Source: Lachnospiraceae bacterium AM93-12TA
GTDB lineage: Bacteria > Bacillota > Clostridia > Lachnospirales > Lachnospiraceae
Reading direction: 5' to 3'
DNA: 47,405 nt
Assembly: GCA_027698105.1 (NCBI GenBank)
Contig: JAQERH010000023.1
Span: 1-47,405, forward strand
Part shown: positions 24,546 to 34,174 of the stretch, piece by piece
Numbering within the stretch: position 1 is the first letter of the stretch
Layout of the letters: the number at the start of each line of letters is the position of its first letter
Position numbers and translations under genes: made by a program
Notes under the pieces: model-generated
Told to the model about the DNA's origin: nothing
Seen by the model: only the letters and a program-made list of their open reading frames with translations
The model's database searches: none

Positions 24546-24863
24546 ATGGCAAGTCAAGTAATGAGAATCACACTTAAAGCTTATGATCATCAGCTGGTTG
24601 ACCAGTCTGCTGCAAAAATCATCGAGACTGTAAAGAAGAATGGATCAAAGGTGAGCGGACCGGTGCCGTTACCAACTAAGAAAGAGGTTGTAACAATCTT
24701 AAGAGCTGTTCATAAGTACAAAGATTCCAGAGAGCAGTTTGAGCAGAGAACTCATAAGAGACTCATCGACATCATCACACCAAGCCAGAAGACAGTGGAT
24801 GCTTTATCCAGACTGGAAATGCCGGCTGGTGTTTACATCAACATCAAGATGAAAAACAAATAA
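24546..24863 (+). CDS. rpsJ: 30S ribosomal protein S10
   Basis: A 105-residue S10 (uS10), starting [20 protein letters not shown] and containing [16 protein letters not shown] and the [12 protein letters not shown] loop typical of the family. Part of the 30S head; in other bacteria S10 also serves as NusE in antitermination. First gene of the S10 operon. The ribosome binding site AAGGAGG lies 11 nt upstream, separated from the ATG by a long T run. Confidence 0.98.
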   Translation: MASQVMRITLKAYDHQLVDQSAAKIIETVKKNGSKVSGPVPLPTKKEVVTILRAVHKYKDSREQFEQRTHKRLIDIITPSQKTVDALSRLEMPAGVYINIKMKNK

Positions 24864-24916
24864 GATTTGTCAGTTATCCTGAAGGGTTTAGATAGATTTC
24901 TGGACTGTTCTAGGAT

Positions 24917-24937
24917 GAACGCGGAAAACCCGCGTTC
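24917..24937 (+). promoter_or_regulatory. Perfect hairpin in the rpsJ-rplC spacer
   Basis: GAACGCGG (24,917-24,924) pairs with CCGCGTTC (24,930-24,937) around a 5-nt loop. No T tract follows, so it is not an intrinsic terminator; an RNA processing or stability role is possible. Confidence 0.55.
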
Positions 24938-24966
24938 CGCTGTAGAAAAAGACAGGAGGTCAAAAA

Positions 24967-25602
24967 ATGAAGAAAGCGATTTTAGCTACAAAAGTTGGAA
25001 TGACTCAGATTTTCAACGAAGACGGAGTTTTAACTCCAGTAACAGTTCTTCAGGCTGGACCATGTGTAGTTACACAGGTTAAGACAGCAGAGAACGACGG
25101 TTACGATGCAGTACAGGTTGGTTATGTTGACAAGAGAGAGAAGCTTGTTACAAAGCCAGTTAAGGGACACTTCGACAAGGCAGGAGTTTCCTACAAGAGA
25201 TATGTCAGAGAGTTCCGTTTCGAGAATGCTTCCGAGTATTCCGTAAAGGACGAGATTAAGGCAGACATCTTCGCAGCAGGCGACAAGATTGACGCAACTG
25301 CTGTTTCCAAGGGTAAAGGATTCCAGGGCGCCATCAAGAGACATGGTCAGCACAGAGGACCTATGGCTCACGGTTCCAAGTTCCATCGTCACCAGGGTTC
25401 CAATGGTTCTGCTACAACACCAGGACGCGTATTTAAGGGCAAAGGCATGCCAGGACACATGGGTAATGTAAAGGTTACAATCCAGAACCTGGAAATCGTA
25501 AGAGTAGATGCTGAGAACAGCCTGATCCTTGTTAAGGGCGCTGTACCAGGACCAAAGAAATCCTTAGTAACAATTAAAGAGACTGTTAAAGCTCGTAAGT
25601 AA
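24967..25602 (+). CDS. rplC: 50S ribosomal protein L3
   Basis: A 211-residue L3 (uL3) starting [20 protein letters not shown], with the central [17 protein letters not shown] loop that reaches toward the peptidyl-transferase centre. Assembly-initiating 50S protein. ACAGGAGG lies just before the ATG; a 103-nt spacer with a hairpin separates it from rpsJ. Confidence 0.98.
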   Translation: MKKAILATKVGMTQIFNEDGVLTPVTVLQAGPCVVTQVKTAENDGYDAVQVGYVDKREKLVTKPVKGHFDKAGVSYKRYVREFRFENASEYSVKDEIKADIFAAGDKIDATAVSKGKGFQGAIKRHGQHRGPMAHGSKFHRHQGSNGSATTPGRVFKGKGMPGHMGNVKVTIQNLEIVRVDAENSLILVKGAVPGPKKSLVTIKETVKARK

Positions 25603-25630
25603 GGCTTAATAGGAAAGGAGGAACATACAG

Positions 25631-26245
25631 ATGGCAAACGTATCTGTTTACAATATTGAAGGCAACGAAGTTGGCACATTAGAGTTAAACGATGCTGTAT
25701 TCGGCGTAGAAGTGAACGAGCACCTGGTTCACCTTGCTGTTGTAGCTCAGTTAGCCAACAAGCGTCAGGGAACACAGAAGGCTAAGACACGTTCCGAAGT
25801 TTCCGGCGGAGGAAGAAAACCGTGGAGACAGAAGGGAACAGGCCATGCAAGACAGGGTTCAACAAGAGCTCCGCAGTGGACAGGCGGCGGCGTAGTATTC
25901 GCTCCGACACCACGTGATTACACAATCCGCTTAAATAAGAAGGAGAAGAGACTGGCTCTCAAATCCGCTCTTACAAGCAGAGTAAACGAGAACAAGTTCA
26001 TCGTAGTTGATGAGTTAAACTTCGCAGAGATCAAGACAAAGAAATTTGCTGAGGTTATGAAGAACTTAAAGGTTGAGAAGGCCCTGGTAGTAGGCGCTGA
26101 CGAGAACGCTGCATTATCTGCAAGAAATATTCCTACAGTTAAGACAGCTTTCGTAAACACAATCAACGTATATGACATTCTGAAATACAACACAGTAGTA
26201 GCAACTAAGGCTGCTGTAGCTTCTATCGAGGAGGTGTACGCATAA
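25631..26245 (+). CDS. rplD: 50S ribosomal protein L4
   Basis: A 204-residue L4 (uL4). The extended exit-tunnel loop is visible ([20 protein letters not shown], then [18 protein letters not shown]). In E. coli L4 also represses its own operon, making it a candidate ligand of the leader at 24,321. AAAGGAGG precedes the ATG; its stop overlaps the rplW start by one base (TAATG), indicating coupling. Confidence 0.98.
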   Translation: MANVSVYNIEGNEVGTLELNDAVFGVEVNEHLVHLAVVAQLANKRQGTQKAKTRSEVSGGGRKPWRQKGTGHARQGSTRAPQWTGGGVVFAPTPRDYTIRLNKKEKRLALKSALTSRVNENKFIVVDELNFAEIKTKKFAEVMKNLKVEKALVVGADENAALSARNIPTVKTAFVNTINVYDILKYNTVVATKAAVASIEEVYA

Positions 26246-26544
26246 TGGCAAATATTCAGTACTATGATGTAATCCTCAAACCAGTTGTAACTGAGAAGAG
26301 CATGAACGCTATGAGCGAGAAGAAATACACTTTCTTAGTTCACACAGAGGCAAACAAGACCATGATTAAAGAGGCTGTTGAGAAGATGTTCCCAGGAACA
26401 AAGGTAGCAGCTGTAAGCACCATGAACCTTGACGGAAAGACAAAGAGAAGAGGCATGGTATTCGGAAAGACTGCAAAGACAAAGAAGGCAATCGTAAAGC
26501 TGACAGAGGACAGCAAGGAGATTGAAATCTTCGCAGGACTTTAA
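26245..26544 (+). CDS. rplW: 50S ribosomal protein L23
   Basis: A 99-residue L23 (uL23), starting [20 protein letters not shown] with the conserved KPVVTEKS motif. It lines the tunnel exit and docks signal recognition particle and trigger factor. It overlaps rplD by one base and is followed by an unusually long structured spacer. Confidence 0.98.
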   Translation: MANIQYYDVILKPVVTEKSMNAMSEKKYTFLVHTEANKTMIKEAVEKMFPGTKVAAVSTMNLDGKTKRRGMVFGKTAKTKKAIVKLTEDSKEIEIFAGL

Positions 26545-26550
26545 TTAGAA

Positions 26551-26637
26551 GAAGCGGCGAACACTATGTCGCTTTATAGAGAACACACCAGGAGGCGTTG
26601 TAGCCTTCGGCAACAACCGGATGAACACTATATCCGG
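26551..26637 (+). promoter_or_regulatory. Three-hairpin spacer between rplW and rplB
   Basis: Hairpin 1 (26,552-26,574, AAGCG with CGCTT) and hairpin 3 (CCGGAT 26,617-26,622 with ATCCGG 26,632-26,637) present the same 9-nt sequence GAACACTAT in their loops. It fills the whole loop of hairpin 3. A middle hairpin (26,597-26,614) has the tip GCC-TTC-GGC. No T tracts are present. Identical loops on two stems suggest a protein or RNA binding site. Confidence 0.6.
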
Positions 26638-26658
26638 CATCAGAAAGGAGTTTAAGTC

Positions 26659-27498
26659 ATGGGAATTAAAACATATGGCCCATATACACCTTCCAGAAGA
26701 CATATGACCGGCTCTGATTTCTCCGAGATTACAAAGACAACACCAGAGAAATCATTAGTAGTATCTTTAAAGAAGAACGCTGGTCGTAACAATCAGGGTA
26801 AAATCACTGTGAGACACCGCGGAGGCGGCTCCAGAAGAAAATACAGAATCATCGATTTCAAGAGAAATAAGAAGGATAGTATCCCGGCAACCGTTGTTGG
26901 TATCGAGTACGATCCGAACAGAACAGCAAACATCGCTTTAATCTGCTACGCAGACGGCGAGAAAGCATACATCCTGGCACCACAGGGACTGACAGTTGGA
27001 ACAAAGGTTATGTCCGGTCCGGAGGCTGAGGCAAAGGTAGGAAACTGCTTACCGCTTTCCCAGATTCCGGTTGGTGCTCAGATTCACAACATTGAGCTCT
27101 ATCCAGGAAAGGGTGGACAGCTGGTTCGTTCCGCTGGTAACTCCGCTCAGTTAATGGCTAAAGAGGGCAAGTATGCCACATTAAGATTACCTTCCGGTGA
27201 GATGAGAATGGTTCCGATTATCTGCCGCGCTACTATCGGCGTTGTAGGAAACGGAGATCACAACCTGATTAACATTGGTAAGGCTGGTAGAAAGCGTCAC
27301 ATGGGTATCAGACCTACAGTCCGCGGTTCCGTTATGAACCCGAATGACCATCCACACGGTGGTGGTGAGGGTAAGACTGGTATCGGTCGTCCAGGTCCAT
27401 GCACACCTTGGGGCAAGCCAGCTCTTGGTCTTAAGACAAGAAAGAAACACAAACAGTCCAACAAGTTAATCGTAAGAAGACGAAACGCTAACAAGTAA
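26659..27498 (+). CDS. rplB: 50S ribosomal protein L2
   Basis: A 279-residue L2 (uL2), with [18 protein letters not shown] near the N terminus and the conserved C-terminal [20 protein letters not shown] segment that contacts the peptidyl-transferase region. Starts at 26,659 after AAAGGAG, downstream of the structured spacer. Confidence 0.98.
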   Translation: MGIKTYGPYTPSRRHMTGSDFSEITKTTPEKSLVVSLKKNAGRNNQGKITVRHRGGGSRRKYRIIDFKRNKKDSIPATVVGIEYDPNRTANIALICYADGEKAYILAPQGLTVGTKVMSGPEAEAKVGNCLPLSQIPVGAQIHNIELYPGKGGQLVRSAGNSAQLMAKEGKYATLRLPSGEMRMVPIICRATIGVVGNGDHNLINIGKAGRKRHMGIRPTVRGSVMNPNDHPHGGGEGKTGIGRPGPCTPWGKPALGLKTRKKHKQSNKLIVRRRNANK

Positions 27499-27520
27499 TC
27501 GTTTGATAGGAGGTAATTAA

Positions 27521-27799
27521 ATGGCTCGTTCACTTAAAAAAGGACCATTTGCAGACGCGCATCTTTTAAAGAAAGTCGACGCTATGAACGCAGCAGGCCA
27601 GAAGCAGGTTATTAAGACCTGGTCCCGCCGTTCCACTATCTTCCCACAGATGGTAGGACACACAATCGCAGTTCATGACGGAAGAAAACATGTTCCGGTA
27701 TACGTAACAGAGGATATGGTAGGACACAAGCTCGGCGAGTTCGTTGCTACAAGAACTTACAGAGGCCACGGCAAGGACGAGAAGAAGTCCCGTCGATAG
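27521..27799 (+). CDS. rpsS: 30S ribosomal protein S19
   Basis: A 92-residue S19 (uS19), [20 protein letters not shown], with [21 protein letters not shown]. It binds 16S rRNA in the 30S head near tRNA. GGAGG precedes the ATG, 22 nt after rplB. Confidence 0.98.
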   Translation: MARSLKKGPFADAHLLKKVDAMNAAGQKQVIKTWSRRSTIFPQMVGHTIAVHDGRKHVPVYVTEDMVGHKLGEFVATRTYRGHGKDEKKSRR

Positions 27800-27827
27800 A
27801 CTTAAGCTTTGAAAGGAGGTTTTACAA

Positions 27828-28214
27828 ATGGCTAGAGGACATAGATCCCAGATTAAGAGAGAAAGAAATGCTAACAAGGATACAAGACCATCCGCAAAGT
27901 TATCTTACGCTAGAGTATCCGTTCAGAAAGCATGCTTCGTATTAGATGCCATCAGAGGCAAGGACGTGCAGACAGCACTTGGTATTGTAACTTACAATCC
28001 CAGATATGCTTCTACTTTAATAAAGAAACTGTTAGAGTCAGCAATCGCAAATGCTGAGAATAACAACCAGATGAATGTTGAGAACCTGTATGTAGCAGAG
28101 TGCTACGCTAACAAGGGACCGACAATGAAGAGAGTTAAACCGAGAGCACAGGGAAGAGCTTACAGAATCGAGAAGAGAATGAGCCACATCACTGTAGTGC
28201 TTGACGAGAGATAA
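27828..28214 (+). CDS. rplV: 50S ribosomal protein L22
   Basis: A 128-residue L22 (uL22); [14 protein letters not shown], then [18 protein letters not shown] and the tunnel-lining hairpin [20 protein letters not shown]. Changes in this loop give macrolide resistance in other bacteria; none is apparent. AAAGGAGG precedes the start. Confidence 0.98.
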   Translation: MARGHRSQIKRERNANKDTRPSAKLSYARVSVQKACFVLDAIRGKDVQTALGIVTYNPRYASTLIKKLLESAIANAENNNQMNVENLYVAECYANKGPTMKRVKPRAQGRAYRIEKRMSHITVVLDER

Positions 28215-28228
28215 TTAAGGAGGCAGAT

Positions 28229-28885
28229 ATGGGACAGAAAGTTAATCCACACGGCTTAAGAGTCGGTGTTATTAAAGACTGGGACTCCAGATGGTATGCT
28301 GAGGCTGATTTTGCTGACAACCTGGTTGAGGATCACAAGATCAGAACATACCTTAAGAAGAAATTATACAGCGCCGGTGTTTCCAAGATTGAAATCGAGC
28401 GTGCATCCGATAGAGTAAAAATCATCATCTACACAGCTAAGCCAGGCGTTGTAATCGGCCGCGGCGGCTCTGAGATTGAGAAGGTAAAGGCTGAGGTTCA
28501 GAAGCTTACTGACAAGAAGGTATTCATCGACATCAAAGAGATTAAGAGACCAGACAGAGACGCTCAGCTCGTTGCAGAGAACATTGCACAGCAGCTTGAG
28601 AATCGTGTTTCCTTCCGTCGTGCTATGAAGTCCGCTATGGGCAGAAGCATGAAGGCTGGAGTTAAGGGTATCAAGGCAGCAGTTGCAGGACGTCTTGGCG
28701 GAGCAGATATGGCCCGTACAGAGTTCTACAGCGAGGGCACAATCCCGCTTCAGACATTAAGAGCAGATATTGACTATGGTTTCGCCGAAGCAACCACAAC
28801 CTACGGCAAGACAGGCGTTAAGGTTTGGATTTACAAAGGCGAGGTTCTTCCTGTGAAAGGAAATAAGGAAGGGAGCGATAAATAA
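28229..28885 (+). CDS. rpsC: 30S ribosomal protein S3
   Basis: A 218-residue S3 (uS3); [20 protein letters not shown], a KH domain with [14 protein letters not shown], and a C-terminal domain with [17 protein letters not shown]. It forms part of the mRNA entry helicase site. Starts 14 nt after rplV; its stop overlaps the rplP start by one base. Confidence 0.98.
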   Translation: MGQKVNPHGLRVGVIKDWDSRWYAEADFADNLVEDHKIRTYLKKKLYSAGVSKIEIERASDRVKIIIYTAKPGVVIGRGGSEIEKVKAEVQKLTDKKVFIDIKEIKRPDRDAQLVAENIAQQLENRVSFRRAMKSAMGRSMKAGVKGIKAAVAGRLGGADMARTEFYSEGTIPLQTLRADIDYGFAEATTTYGKTGVKVWIYKGEVLPVKGNKEGSDK

Positions 28886-29322
28886 TGTTAATGCCTAAGA
28901 GAGTTAAGCGTCGTAAACAGTTCCGTGGCTCCATGAGAGGAAAAGCTACAAGAGGAAATGTAATTTGCTACGGTGAGTTCGGTTTAGTCGCTACAGAGCC
29001 ATGTTGGATTAGAAGCAACCAGATTGAGGCAGCCCGTATTGCCATGACACGTTACATCAAGCGTGGTGGTAAGGTTTGGATCAAGATTTTCCCAGATAAG
29101 CCAGTAACTGCGAAGCCAGCTGAGACTCGTATGGGTTCCGGTAAGGGTTCTCTTGAATACTGGGTAGCAGTAGTAAAGCCAGGCCGCGTATTATTTGAGA
29201 TCGCGGGAGTACCAGAGGAAACAGCGAGAGAAGCATTACGTCTTGCAATGCACAAACTTCCATGCAAGTGCAAAATTGCTTCTAAGGCAGATTTAGAAGG
29301 CGGTGATAACAGTGAAAATTAA
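28885..29322 (+). CDS. rplP: 50S ribosomal protein L16
   Basis: A 145-residue L16 (uL16), beginning [20 protein letters not shown], with [22 protein letters not shown]. It organises the A-site region of the 50S. The start overlaps the rpsC stop (TAATG). Its 3' end overlaps rpmC by 11 nt. Confidence 0.98.
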   Translation: MLMPKRVKRRKQFRGSMRGKATRGNVICYGEFGLVATEPCWIRSNQIEAARIAMTRYIKRGGKVWIKIFPDKPVTAKPAETRMGSGKGSLEYWVAVVKPGRVLFEIAGVPEETAREALRLAMHKLPCKCKIASKADLEGGDNSEN

Positions 29323-29518
29323 TAAGTTTGTAGAAGATTTAAAGGCAAAATCAGCTGCAGAATTAAATGAAGAATTAGTAGCTGCTAAGAAGGAACTTTT
29401 CAACTTAAGATTCCAGAATGCAACCAACCAGTTAGATAATACAAGCAGAATTAAGGAAGTTCGCAGGAACATCGCCAGGATTCAGACTGTTATTACAGAG
29501 AAGTCCAAGTTAGCTTAA
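29312..29518 (+). CDS. rpmC: 50S ribosomal protein L29
   Basis: A 68-residue L29 (uL29) with [20 protein letters not shown], near the tunnel exit. I chose GTG at 29,312 (product [14 protein letters not shown]) because AAGGCGGTGAT sits at the proper distance. An in-frame GTG at 29,303 would have the ribosome binding site directly against it. Confidence 0.95.
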   Translation: MKINKFVEDLKAKSAAELNEELVAAKKELFNLRFQNATNQLDNTSRIKEVRRNIARIQTVITEKSKLA

Positions 29519-29566
29519 TCTGCATTTTGAGGCATAGAGAGAATAATCGAAAGGAGAATCTCTACC

Positions 29567-29821
29567 GTGGAAAGAAATTTAAGAAAAACACGTACTGGCA
29601 AGGTAGTAAGCGATAAGATGGACAAGACAATCGTTGTTGCTATCGAGGACCACGTAAAGCATCCTTTATACGGCAAGATCGTTAAGAGGACATATAAATT
29701 AAAGGCGCATGATGAGGAGAATCAGTGCGGAATCGGTGATACTGTTAAAGTGATGGAGACAAGACCTTTATCCAAGGATAAGAGATGGAGACTTGTTGAG
29801 ATTATCGAGAAGGCAAGATAG
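29567..29821 (+). CDS. rpsQ: 30S ribosomal protein S17
   Basis: An 84-residue S17 (uS17), starting with GTG ([20 protein letters not shown]) and containing [20 protein letters not shown] primary 16S rRNA-binding protein of the 30S body. AAAGGAG lies upstream. Confidence 0.98.
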   Translation: MERNLRKTRTGKVVSDKMDKTIVVAIEDHVKHPLYGKIVKRTYKLKAHDEENQCGIGDTVKVMETRPLSKDKRWRLVEIIEKAR

Positions 29822-29845
29822 TTTAATCAGAAAGGAGTATTCGGC

Positions 29846-30214
29846 ATGATTCAGCAGGAATCCAGATTAAAGGTTGCTGATAATACAGGTGCGAAGGAGC
29901 TTCTTTGCATTCGTGTTATGGGCGGATCTACAAGAAGATATGCTAATATCGGTGACATTATCGTCGCTTCCGTTAAAGATGCAACACCAGGCGGTGTTGT
30001 AAAAAAAGGCGATGTAGTTAAGGCCGTTGTCGTACGTTCCGTTAAGGGCGCTCGCCGCAGTAACGGTTCCTATATCAAATTCGATGAGAACGCAGCAGTA
30101 ATTATCAAAGATGACAAGAACCCAAGAGGAACTCGTATTTTTGGGCCGGTAGCAAGAGAGCTTCGTGAGAAGCAGTTTATGAAGATCGTATCTCTGGCTC
30201 CGGAAGTACTGTAA
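29846..30214 (+). CDS. rplN: 50S ribosomal protein L14
   Basis: A 122-residue L14 (uL14); [20 protein letters not shown] and [20 protein letters not shown]. It sits at the subunit interface (bridges B5 and B8). AAAGGAG precedes the ATG. Confidence 0.98.
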   Translation: MIQQESRLKVADNTGAKELLCIRVMGGSTRRYANIGDIIVASVKDATPGGVVKKGDVVKAVVVRSVKGARRSNGSYIKFDENAAVIIKDDKNPRGTRIFGPVARELREKQFMKIVSLAPEVL

Positions 30215-30227
30215 GGAGGTGCCGACT

Positions 30228-30533
30228 GTGCATAAAATCAAAAAAGGTGATCTGGTAAAGATTATCACAGGTAAAGATAAAGACAAGACCGGTAAGGTTC
30301 TCGCCGTAAATACAAAGAAGAATACCGTAACTGTTGAGGGCTGCAACATGGTTACTAAGCACACAAAGCCAAGCGCTCAGAACCAGCAGGGCGGCATCGT
30401 TCATCAGGAAGGCGCGGTTGACATTTCCAACGTAATGCTGGTTGTTGACGGAAAGGCTACAAGAGTTGGCTTTGAAGTTAAGGACGGCAAGAAGGTTCGC
30501 GTTGCGAAGGCTACCGGCAAGGTAATCGACTAA
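30228..30533 (+). CDS. rplX: 50S ribosomal protein L24
   Basis: A 101-residue L24 (uL24) with the N-terminal KOW motif ([18 protein letters not shown]). I use GTG at 30,228 (MHKIKKGD) because AAGGAGG lies 8 nt ahead. An in-frame GTG at 30,219 would abut that site. It helps start 50S assembly. Confidence 0.95.
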   Translation: MHKIKKGDLVKIITGKDKDKTGKVLAVNTKKNTVTVEGCNMVTKHTKPSAQNQQGGIVHQEGAVDISNVMLVVDGKATRVGFEVKDGKKVRVAKATGKVID

Positions 30534-30554
30534 TTACGGAGAGGAGGAACAAAA

Positions 30555-31094
30555 GTGGCTAGATTAAAAGAGTTTTATCAGAGCGAAATCGTAGACGCTA
30601 TGATGAAGAAATTCGGATACAAGAATATCATGGAAGTACCGAAGTTAGATAAGATTGTTGTCAACATGGGTGTTGGCGAGGCTAAGGAAAACGCTAAGGT
30701 TCTGGACTCCGCAGTAAGAGATATGGAAATCATCACAGGACAGAAGGCAGTTTTAACAAAGGCTAAGAAGTCTGTGGCTAACTTCAAGATCAGAGAGGGT
30801 ATGGCTATCGGATGCAAGGTTACTCTTCGCGGTGAGAAGATGTACGAGTTTGCAGATCGTTTAATCAACCTGGCTCTGCCGCGAGTTCGTGACTTCCGCG
30901 GTGTAAATCCTAACGCATTTGACGGAAGAGGAAACTACGCTCTTGGTATCAAGGAGCAGTTAATTTTCCCGGAAATCGAGTACGATAAGGTTGATAAGGT
31001 AAGAGGTATGGACGTTATTTTCGTTACAACCGCTAAGACAGACGAGGAAGCTCGTGAACTGTTAACTTTATTCAACATGCCATTTGCGAAATAA
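30555..31094 (+). CDS. rplE: 50S ribosomal protein L5
   Basis: A 179-residue L5 (uL5), GTG start, [20 protein letters not shown], with [14 protein letters not shown] and [20 protein letters not shown]. It binds 5S rRNA and contacts the P-site tRNA. GAGGAGG lies upstream. Confidence 0.98.
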   Translation: MARLKEFYQSEIVDAMMKKFGYKNIMEVPKLDKIVVNMGVGEAKENAKVLDSAVRDMEIITGQKAVLTKAKKSVANFKIREGMAIGCKVTLRGEKMYEFADRLINLALPRVRDFRGVNPNAFDGRGNYALGIKEQLIFPEIEYDKVDKVRGMDVIFVTTAKTDEEARELLTLFNMPFAK

Positions 31095-31108
31095 TTAGGA
31101 GGATTATC

Positions 31109-31294
31109 ATGGCTAAGACTTCAATGAAGATTAAACAGCAGCGCCCAGCAAAATTCTCCACAAGAGAGTACAACCGCTGCAGAATTTGTGGTCGTCCACA
31201 CGCATACTTAAGAAAATACGGCATCTGCCGTGTATGCTTCCGTGAGTTAGCATACAAGGGCGAGATTCCGGGCGTAAAGAAAGCAAGCTGGTAG
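31109..31294 (+). CDS. rpsN: 30S ribosomal protein S14, zinc-binding type
   Basis: A 61-residue type Z S14 (uS14) with a four-cysteine zinc site at Cys24, Cys27, Cys40 and Cys43 (CRICGRP and GICRVC). It is a late-assembling protein of the 30S head. Start at 31,109 with AGGAGG ahead. It is followed by an unusual 278-nt structured spacer before rpsH, whereas these genes are normally adjacent. Confidence 0.97.
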   Translation: MAKTSMKIKQQRPAKFSTREYNRCRICGRPHAYLRKYGICRVCFRELAYKGEIPGVKKASW

Positions 31295-31572
31295 GCATTG
31301 AGCACTTAATGAGCCTGAGCTGAGAGGCGACAGGCGAATTTAGTGCGAAAGCCCGTCCTGAGCCTTAGCGAGTCCAAGCCGTCAGGCGACAGACGAGCTT
31401 AGTCGAATGGACGTTTATGGTGGCAGAGAATGTGTGGAAAGACGCATTCCGCCGCTCCAGCAACCCCAAATAGACAGGGAGAAAGCCCCGCAGGAGCGGG
31501 AAGCTCTCCCGGGTTCACCGCCCGTTACCGGGCTGAACTTTATAGAAGAGAGAATAAGGAGGCAAACTCAAA
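31295..31572 (+). ncRNA. Structured spacer between rpsN and rpsH (two GA-hairpin units plus further stems)
   Basis: No gene is seen. Unit A: GCACT (31,302-31,306) with AGTGC (31,342-31,346), GCCTG (31,313-31,317) with CAGGC (31,331-31,335), and tip GCT-GAGA-GGC (31,319-31,328). Unit B: CGTCC (31,354-31,358) with GGACG (31,409-31,413), a mismatched stem 31,362-31,369/31,397-31,404, GTC/GAC, and tip GCC-GTCA-GGC (31,378-31,387). Opposed GA dinucleotides lie at 31,311-31,312/31,336-31,337, 31,360-31,361/31,405-31,406 and 31,370-31,371/31,395-31,396. The layout matches the elements at 8,448 and 37,975. A GC-rich hairpin (CCCGC...GCGGG near 31,487-31,500) follows. A CDS here is excluded by stops. 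Confidence 0.6.
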
Positions 31573-31974
31573 ATGACAATGAGCGATCCGATTGCAGATA
31601 TGCTTACCAGAATCCGTAATGCAAATACTGCTAAACATGATACAGTAGACGTTCCGGCTTCCAAGATGAAGTTAGCTATCGCTGACATCCTTGTAAAAGA
31701 GGGATACATTAAGAAATACGACATCGTTGAGGACAACGGTTTCAACACCATCCGCATCGAGTTAAAGTACGGAAAAGATAAGAGCGAGAAGATTATCTCC
31801 GGTATCAAGAGAATCTCCAAGCCAGGTCTTCGTGTTTATGCTAACACAGAGGATATGCCGAAGGTACTCGGCGGCCTTGGAATCGCTATCGTTTCCACAA
31901 ACCAGGGAGTAATTACTGACAAAGAAGCAAGACGTTTAGGCGTAGGCGGCGAGGTTCTCGCATTTGTTTGGTAA
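31573..31974 (+). CDS. rpsH: 30S ribosomal protein S8
   Basis: A 133-residue S8 (uS8), [20 protein letters not shown], ending with [18 protein letters not shown]. It binds the central 16S domain; in E. coli S8 represses the spc operon by binding mRNA near rplE, so the structured spacer just upstream is a plausible regulatory target. AAGGAGG precedes the ATG. Confidence 0.98.
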   Translation: MTMSDPIADMLTRIRNANTAKHDTVDVPASKMKLAIADILVKEGYIKKYDIVEDNGFNTIRIELKYGKDKSEKIISGIKRISKPGLRVYANTEDMPKVLGGLGIAIVSTNQGVITDKEARRLGVGGEVLAFVW

Positions 31975-32003
31975 TCCAATCAATAGACAGATAACTGAAA
32001 ACA

Positions 32004-32024
32004 GAGAAGCCGCCATGGCTTCTC
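32004..32024 (+). promoter_or_regulatory. Perfect hairpin in the rpsH-rplF spacer
   Basis: GAGAAGCC (32,004-32,011) pairs with GGCTTCTC (32,017-32,024) around 5 nt, with no T tract. It lies 29 nt before rplF. Confidence 0.55.
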
Positions 32025-32052
32025 CGAAAATCTAAGTAGGAGGTAAACAGGC

Positions 32053-32595
32053 ATGTCACGTATCGGAAGAATGCCAGTTGCGATTCCAGCAGGAGTAACT
32101 GTTACAATCGCAGAGAACAATTTAGTGACTGTAAAAGGTCCAAAGGGAACACTTGAGAGAGAGTTACCAGTTGAGATGTCCATCAAGGAAGAGGACGGAC
32201 AGATCATCGTTACAAGACCGAACGATTTAAAGAAGATGAAATCTTTACACGGCCTTACAAGAACCTTAATTAACAACATGATCCACGGTGTAACAGAGGG
32301 CTATGAGAAGGTTCTCGAAGTAAACGGTGTAGGTTACAGAGCTGCTAAGCAGGGCAAGAAGCTTACATTAAGCCTTGGATATTCTCACCCGGTAGAGATG
32401 GAAGATCCAGAGGGAATTGAGACAGTTCTCGAGGGACAGAACAAGATCATCGTAAAGGGTATCAGCAAAGAGAAGGTTGGCCAGTACGCTGCCGAGATCA
32501 GAGACAAGAGAAGACCTGAGCCGTACAAGGGCAAGGGAATCAAGTACGCTGATGAGGTAATCAGACGTAAAGTTGGTAAGACAGGTAAGAAATAA
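32053..32595 (+). CDS. rplF: 50S ribosomal protein L6
   Basis: A 180-residue L6 (uL6), [20 protein letters not shown], with the C-terminal [20 protein letters not shown] signature. It supports the GTPase-associated centre. GGAGG is upstream. Confidence 0.98.
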   Translation: MSRIGRMPVAIPAGVTVTIAENNLVTVKGPKGTLERELPVEMSIKEEDGQIIVTRPNDLKKMKSLHGLTRTLINNMIHGVTEGYEKVLEVNGVGYRAAKQGKKLTLSLGYSHPVEMEDPEGIETVLEGQNKIIVKGISKEKVGQYAAEIRDKRRPEPYKGKGIKYADEVIRRKVGKTGKK

Positions 32596-32612
32596 ATAAG
32601 GAGAGTGTAAAG

Positions 32613-32981
32613 ATGGTTAGCAAACAGTCAAGAACAGAAGTTCGCGTTAAAAAGCACGCTAGATTACGCAATCGTTTTTCCGGCACAGCCGAGAGACCGC
32701 GTTTAGCAGTGTTCAGAAGCAATAATCATATGTATGCTCAGATCATTGACGATACAGTTGGCAATACTTTAGTTTCTGCTTCCACAGCAGAGAAGGCAGT
32801 TAAGGCCGAGCTTACTAAGACAAACAACGTAGAGGCTGCCGCATATGTTGGTACTGTAATCGCCAAGAGAGCGTTAGAGAAGGGTATCAAAACAGTTGTC
32901 TTTGACAGAGGCGGATTTATTTATCAGGGTAAAGTTCAGGCATTAGCAGACGCAGCTCGTGAGGCTGGTCTGGAATTCTAG
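32613..32981 (+). CDS. rplR: 50S ribosomal protein L18
   Basis: A 122-residue L18 (uL18): basic N terminus, [20 protein letters not shown], and the C-terminal [20 protein letters not shown] segment that binds 5S rRNA. It starts 18 nt after rplF with AAGGAGAG ahead. Confidence 0.98.
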   Translation: MVSKQSRTEVRVKKHARLRNRFSGTAERPRLAVFRSNNHMYAQIIDDTVGNTLVSASTAEKAVKAELTKTNNVEAAAYVGTVIAKRALEKGIKTVVFDRGGFIYQGKVQALADAAREAGLEF

Positions 32982-33001
32982 TAGGAAGGAGAACAATACA
33001 G

Positions 33002-33511
33002 ATGAAACGTACAATCATTGATGCTACCCAGTTCGAGTTAGAAGATAAGGTAGTGGCAATCAAACGCGTATCCAAGACTGTCAAGGGCGGACGTACAATG
33101 AGATTCTCCGCATTAGTAGTAGTTGGTGATAAGAACGGCCACGTAGGCGCTGGCCTTGGAAAGGCTGCAGAGGTTCCGGAAGCAATCCGTAAGGGTAAAG
33201 AGGCTGCTGCAAAGAATCTTGTTGCCGTTCCATTTGATGAGAATAACAGTATTCCACACGATTTCCTTGGAAAATTCGGAAGCGCTAACGTGCTTTTAAA
33301 GAAGGCTCCGGAAGGTACTGGAGTTATCGCCGGAGGTCCGGCTCGTTCCGTACTGGAGCTTGCAGGATATAAGAATATCCGTACAAAATCCTTAGGTTCC
33401 AACAACAAGACAAATGTTGTTTTAGCTACATTAGCAGGATTATGCGCATTAAAGACTCCGGAAGAGGTTGCAAAGCTCCGCGGTAAATCTGTAGAAGAGA
33501 TTCTGAACTAA
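33002..33511 (+). CDS. rpsE: 30S ribosomal protein S5
   Basis: A 169-residue S5 (uS5): N-terminal double-stranded-RNA-binding fold with [19 protein letters not shown] and [22 protein letters not shown]-terminal ribosomal-S5 fold follows. It contributes to decoding accuracy and mRNA unwinding. AAGGAG is upstream at a slightly long distance. Confidence 0.98.
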   Translation: MKRTIIDATQFELEDKVVAIKRVSKTVKGGRTMRFSALVVVGDKNGHVGAGLGKAAEVPEAIRKGKEAAAKNLVAVPFDENNSIPHDFLGKFGSANVLLKKAPEGTGVIAGGPARSVLELAGYKNIRTKSLGSNNKTNVVLATLAGLCALKTPEEVAKLRGKSVEEILN

Positions 33512-33527
33512 TAGGAGGAGATTAAAA

Positions 33528-33710
33528 ATGGCACAGACATTAAAGATCACATTAGTAAAATCCCCTATCGGTGCTGTTCCGAAGCAGAGAGCAACTGTTG
33601 AGGCATTAGGCTTAAAGAAACTCAACAAGACAGTTGAGATGCCGGACAACAGCGCTGTTAGAGGCATGATTCAGAGTGTTAGACACTTAGTAAAAGTAGA
33701 AGAGAACTAA
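33528..33710 (+). CDS. rpmD: 50S ribosomal protein L30
   Basis: A 60-residue L30 (uL30), [20 protein letters not shown], ending with [14 protein letters not shown], the usual short bacterial form. GGAGG precedes the start, 16 nt after rpsE. Confidence 0.98.
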   Translation: MAQTLKITLVKSPIGAVPKQRATVEALGLKKLNKTVEMPDNSAVRGMIQSVRHLVKVEEN

Positions 33711-33732
33711 GATTTTGTAAGGAGGTGCAGTC

Positions 33733-34173
33733 ATGGAATTATCCAATTTACAGCCAGCTGTAGGTTCTAAGCACAGCGACAGCTTCAGAAGAGGCCGTGG
33801 CCATGGCTCAGGAAACGGTAAGACTGCTGGTAAGGGACATAAAGGACAGAAAGCACGTTCCGGAGCTACAAGACCGGGATTTGAAGGCGGTCAGATGCCT
33901 TTATACAGACGTCTTCCTAAGAGAGGCTTCACAAACAGAAACAGCAAGACAATTGTTGGTATCAATGTAAGCGCTCTTGAGAGATTTGAGAACGACACAG
34001 TAGTAACAGTAGAGACATTAATCGAAGCAGGTATCGTTAAGAATCCGCGCGACGGCGTTAAGATTCTCGGAAACGGCGAGCTCACAAAGAAGCTCACTGT
34101 AAAAGTAGATGCAGTAAGTGAAGGAGCAAAAGCCAAAATCGAGGCTGTTGGCGGAACCTGCGAGGTGATCTAG
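33733..34173 (+). CDS. rplO: 50S ribosomal protein L15
   Basis: A 146-residue L15 (uL15) with the Gly/Arg-rich N-terminal tail ([20 protein letters not shown]) and [18 protein letters not shown]. It ends one base before the secY start, giving tight translational linkage. AAGGAGG lies upstream. Confidence 0.98.
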   Translation: MELSNLQPAVGSKHSDSFRRGRGHGSGNGKTAGKGHKGQKARSGATRPGFEGGQMPLYRRLPKRGFTNRNSKTIVGINVSALERFENDTVVTVETLIEAGIVKNPRDGVKILGNGELTKKLTVKVDAVSEGAKAKIEAVGGTCEVI

Positions 34174-34174
34174 T

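Noticed and set aside
31407..31619. A 70-codon frame in the rpsN-rpsH spacer running into rpsH
   Set aside because: It overlaps rpsH in another frame, has no ribosome binding site, and is rich in Arg/Pro like translated structured RNA.
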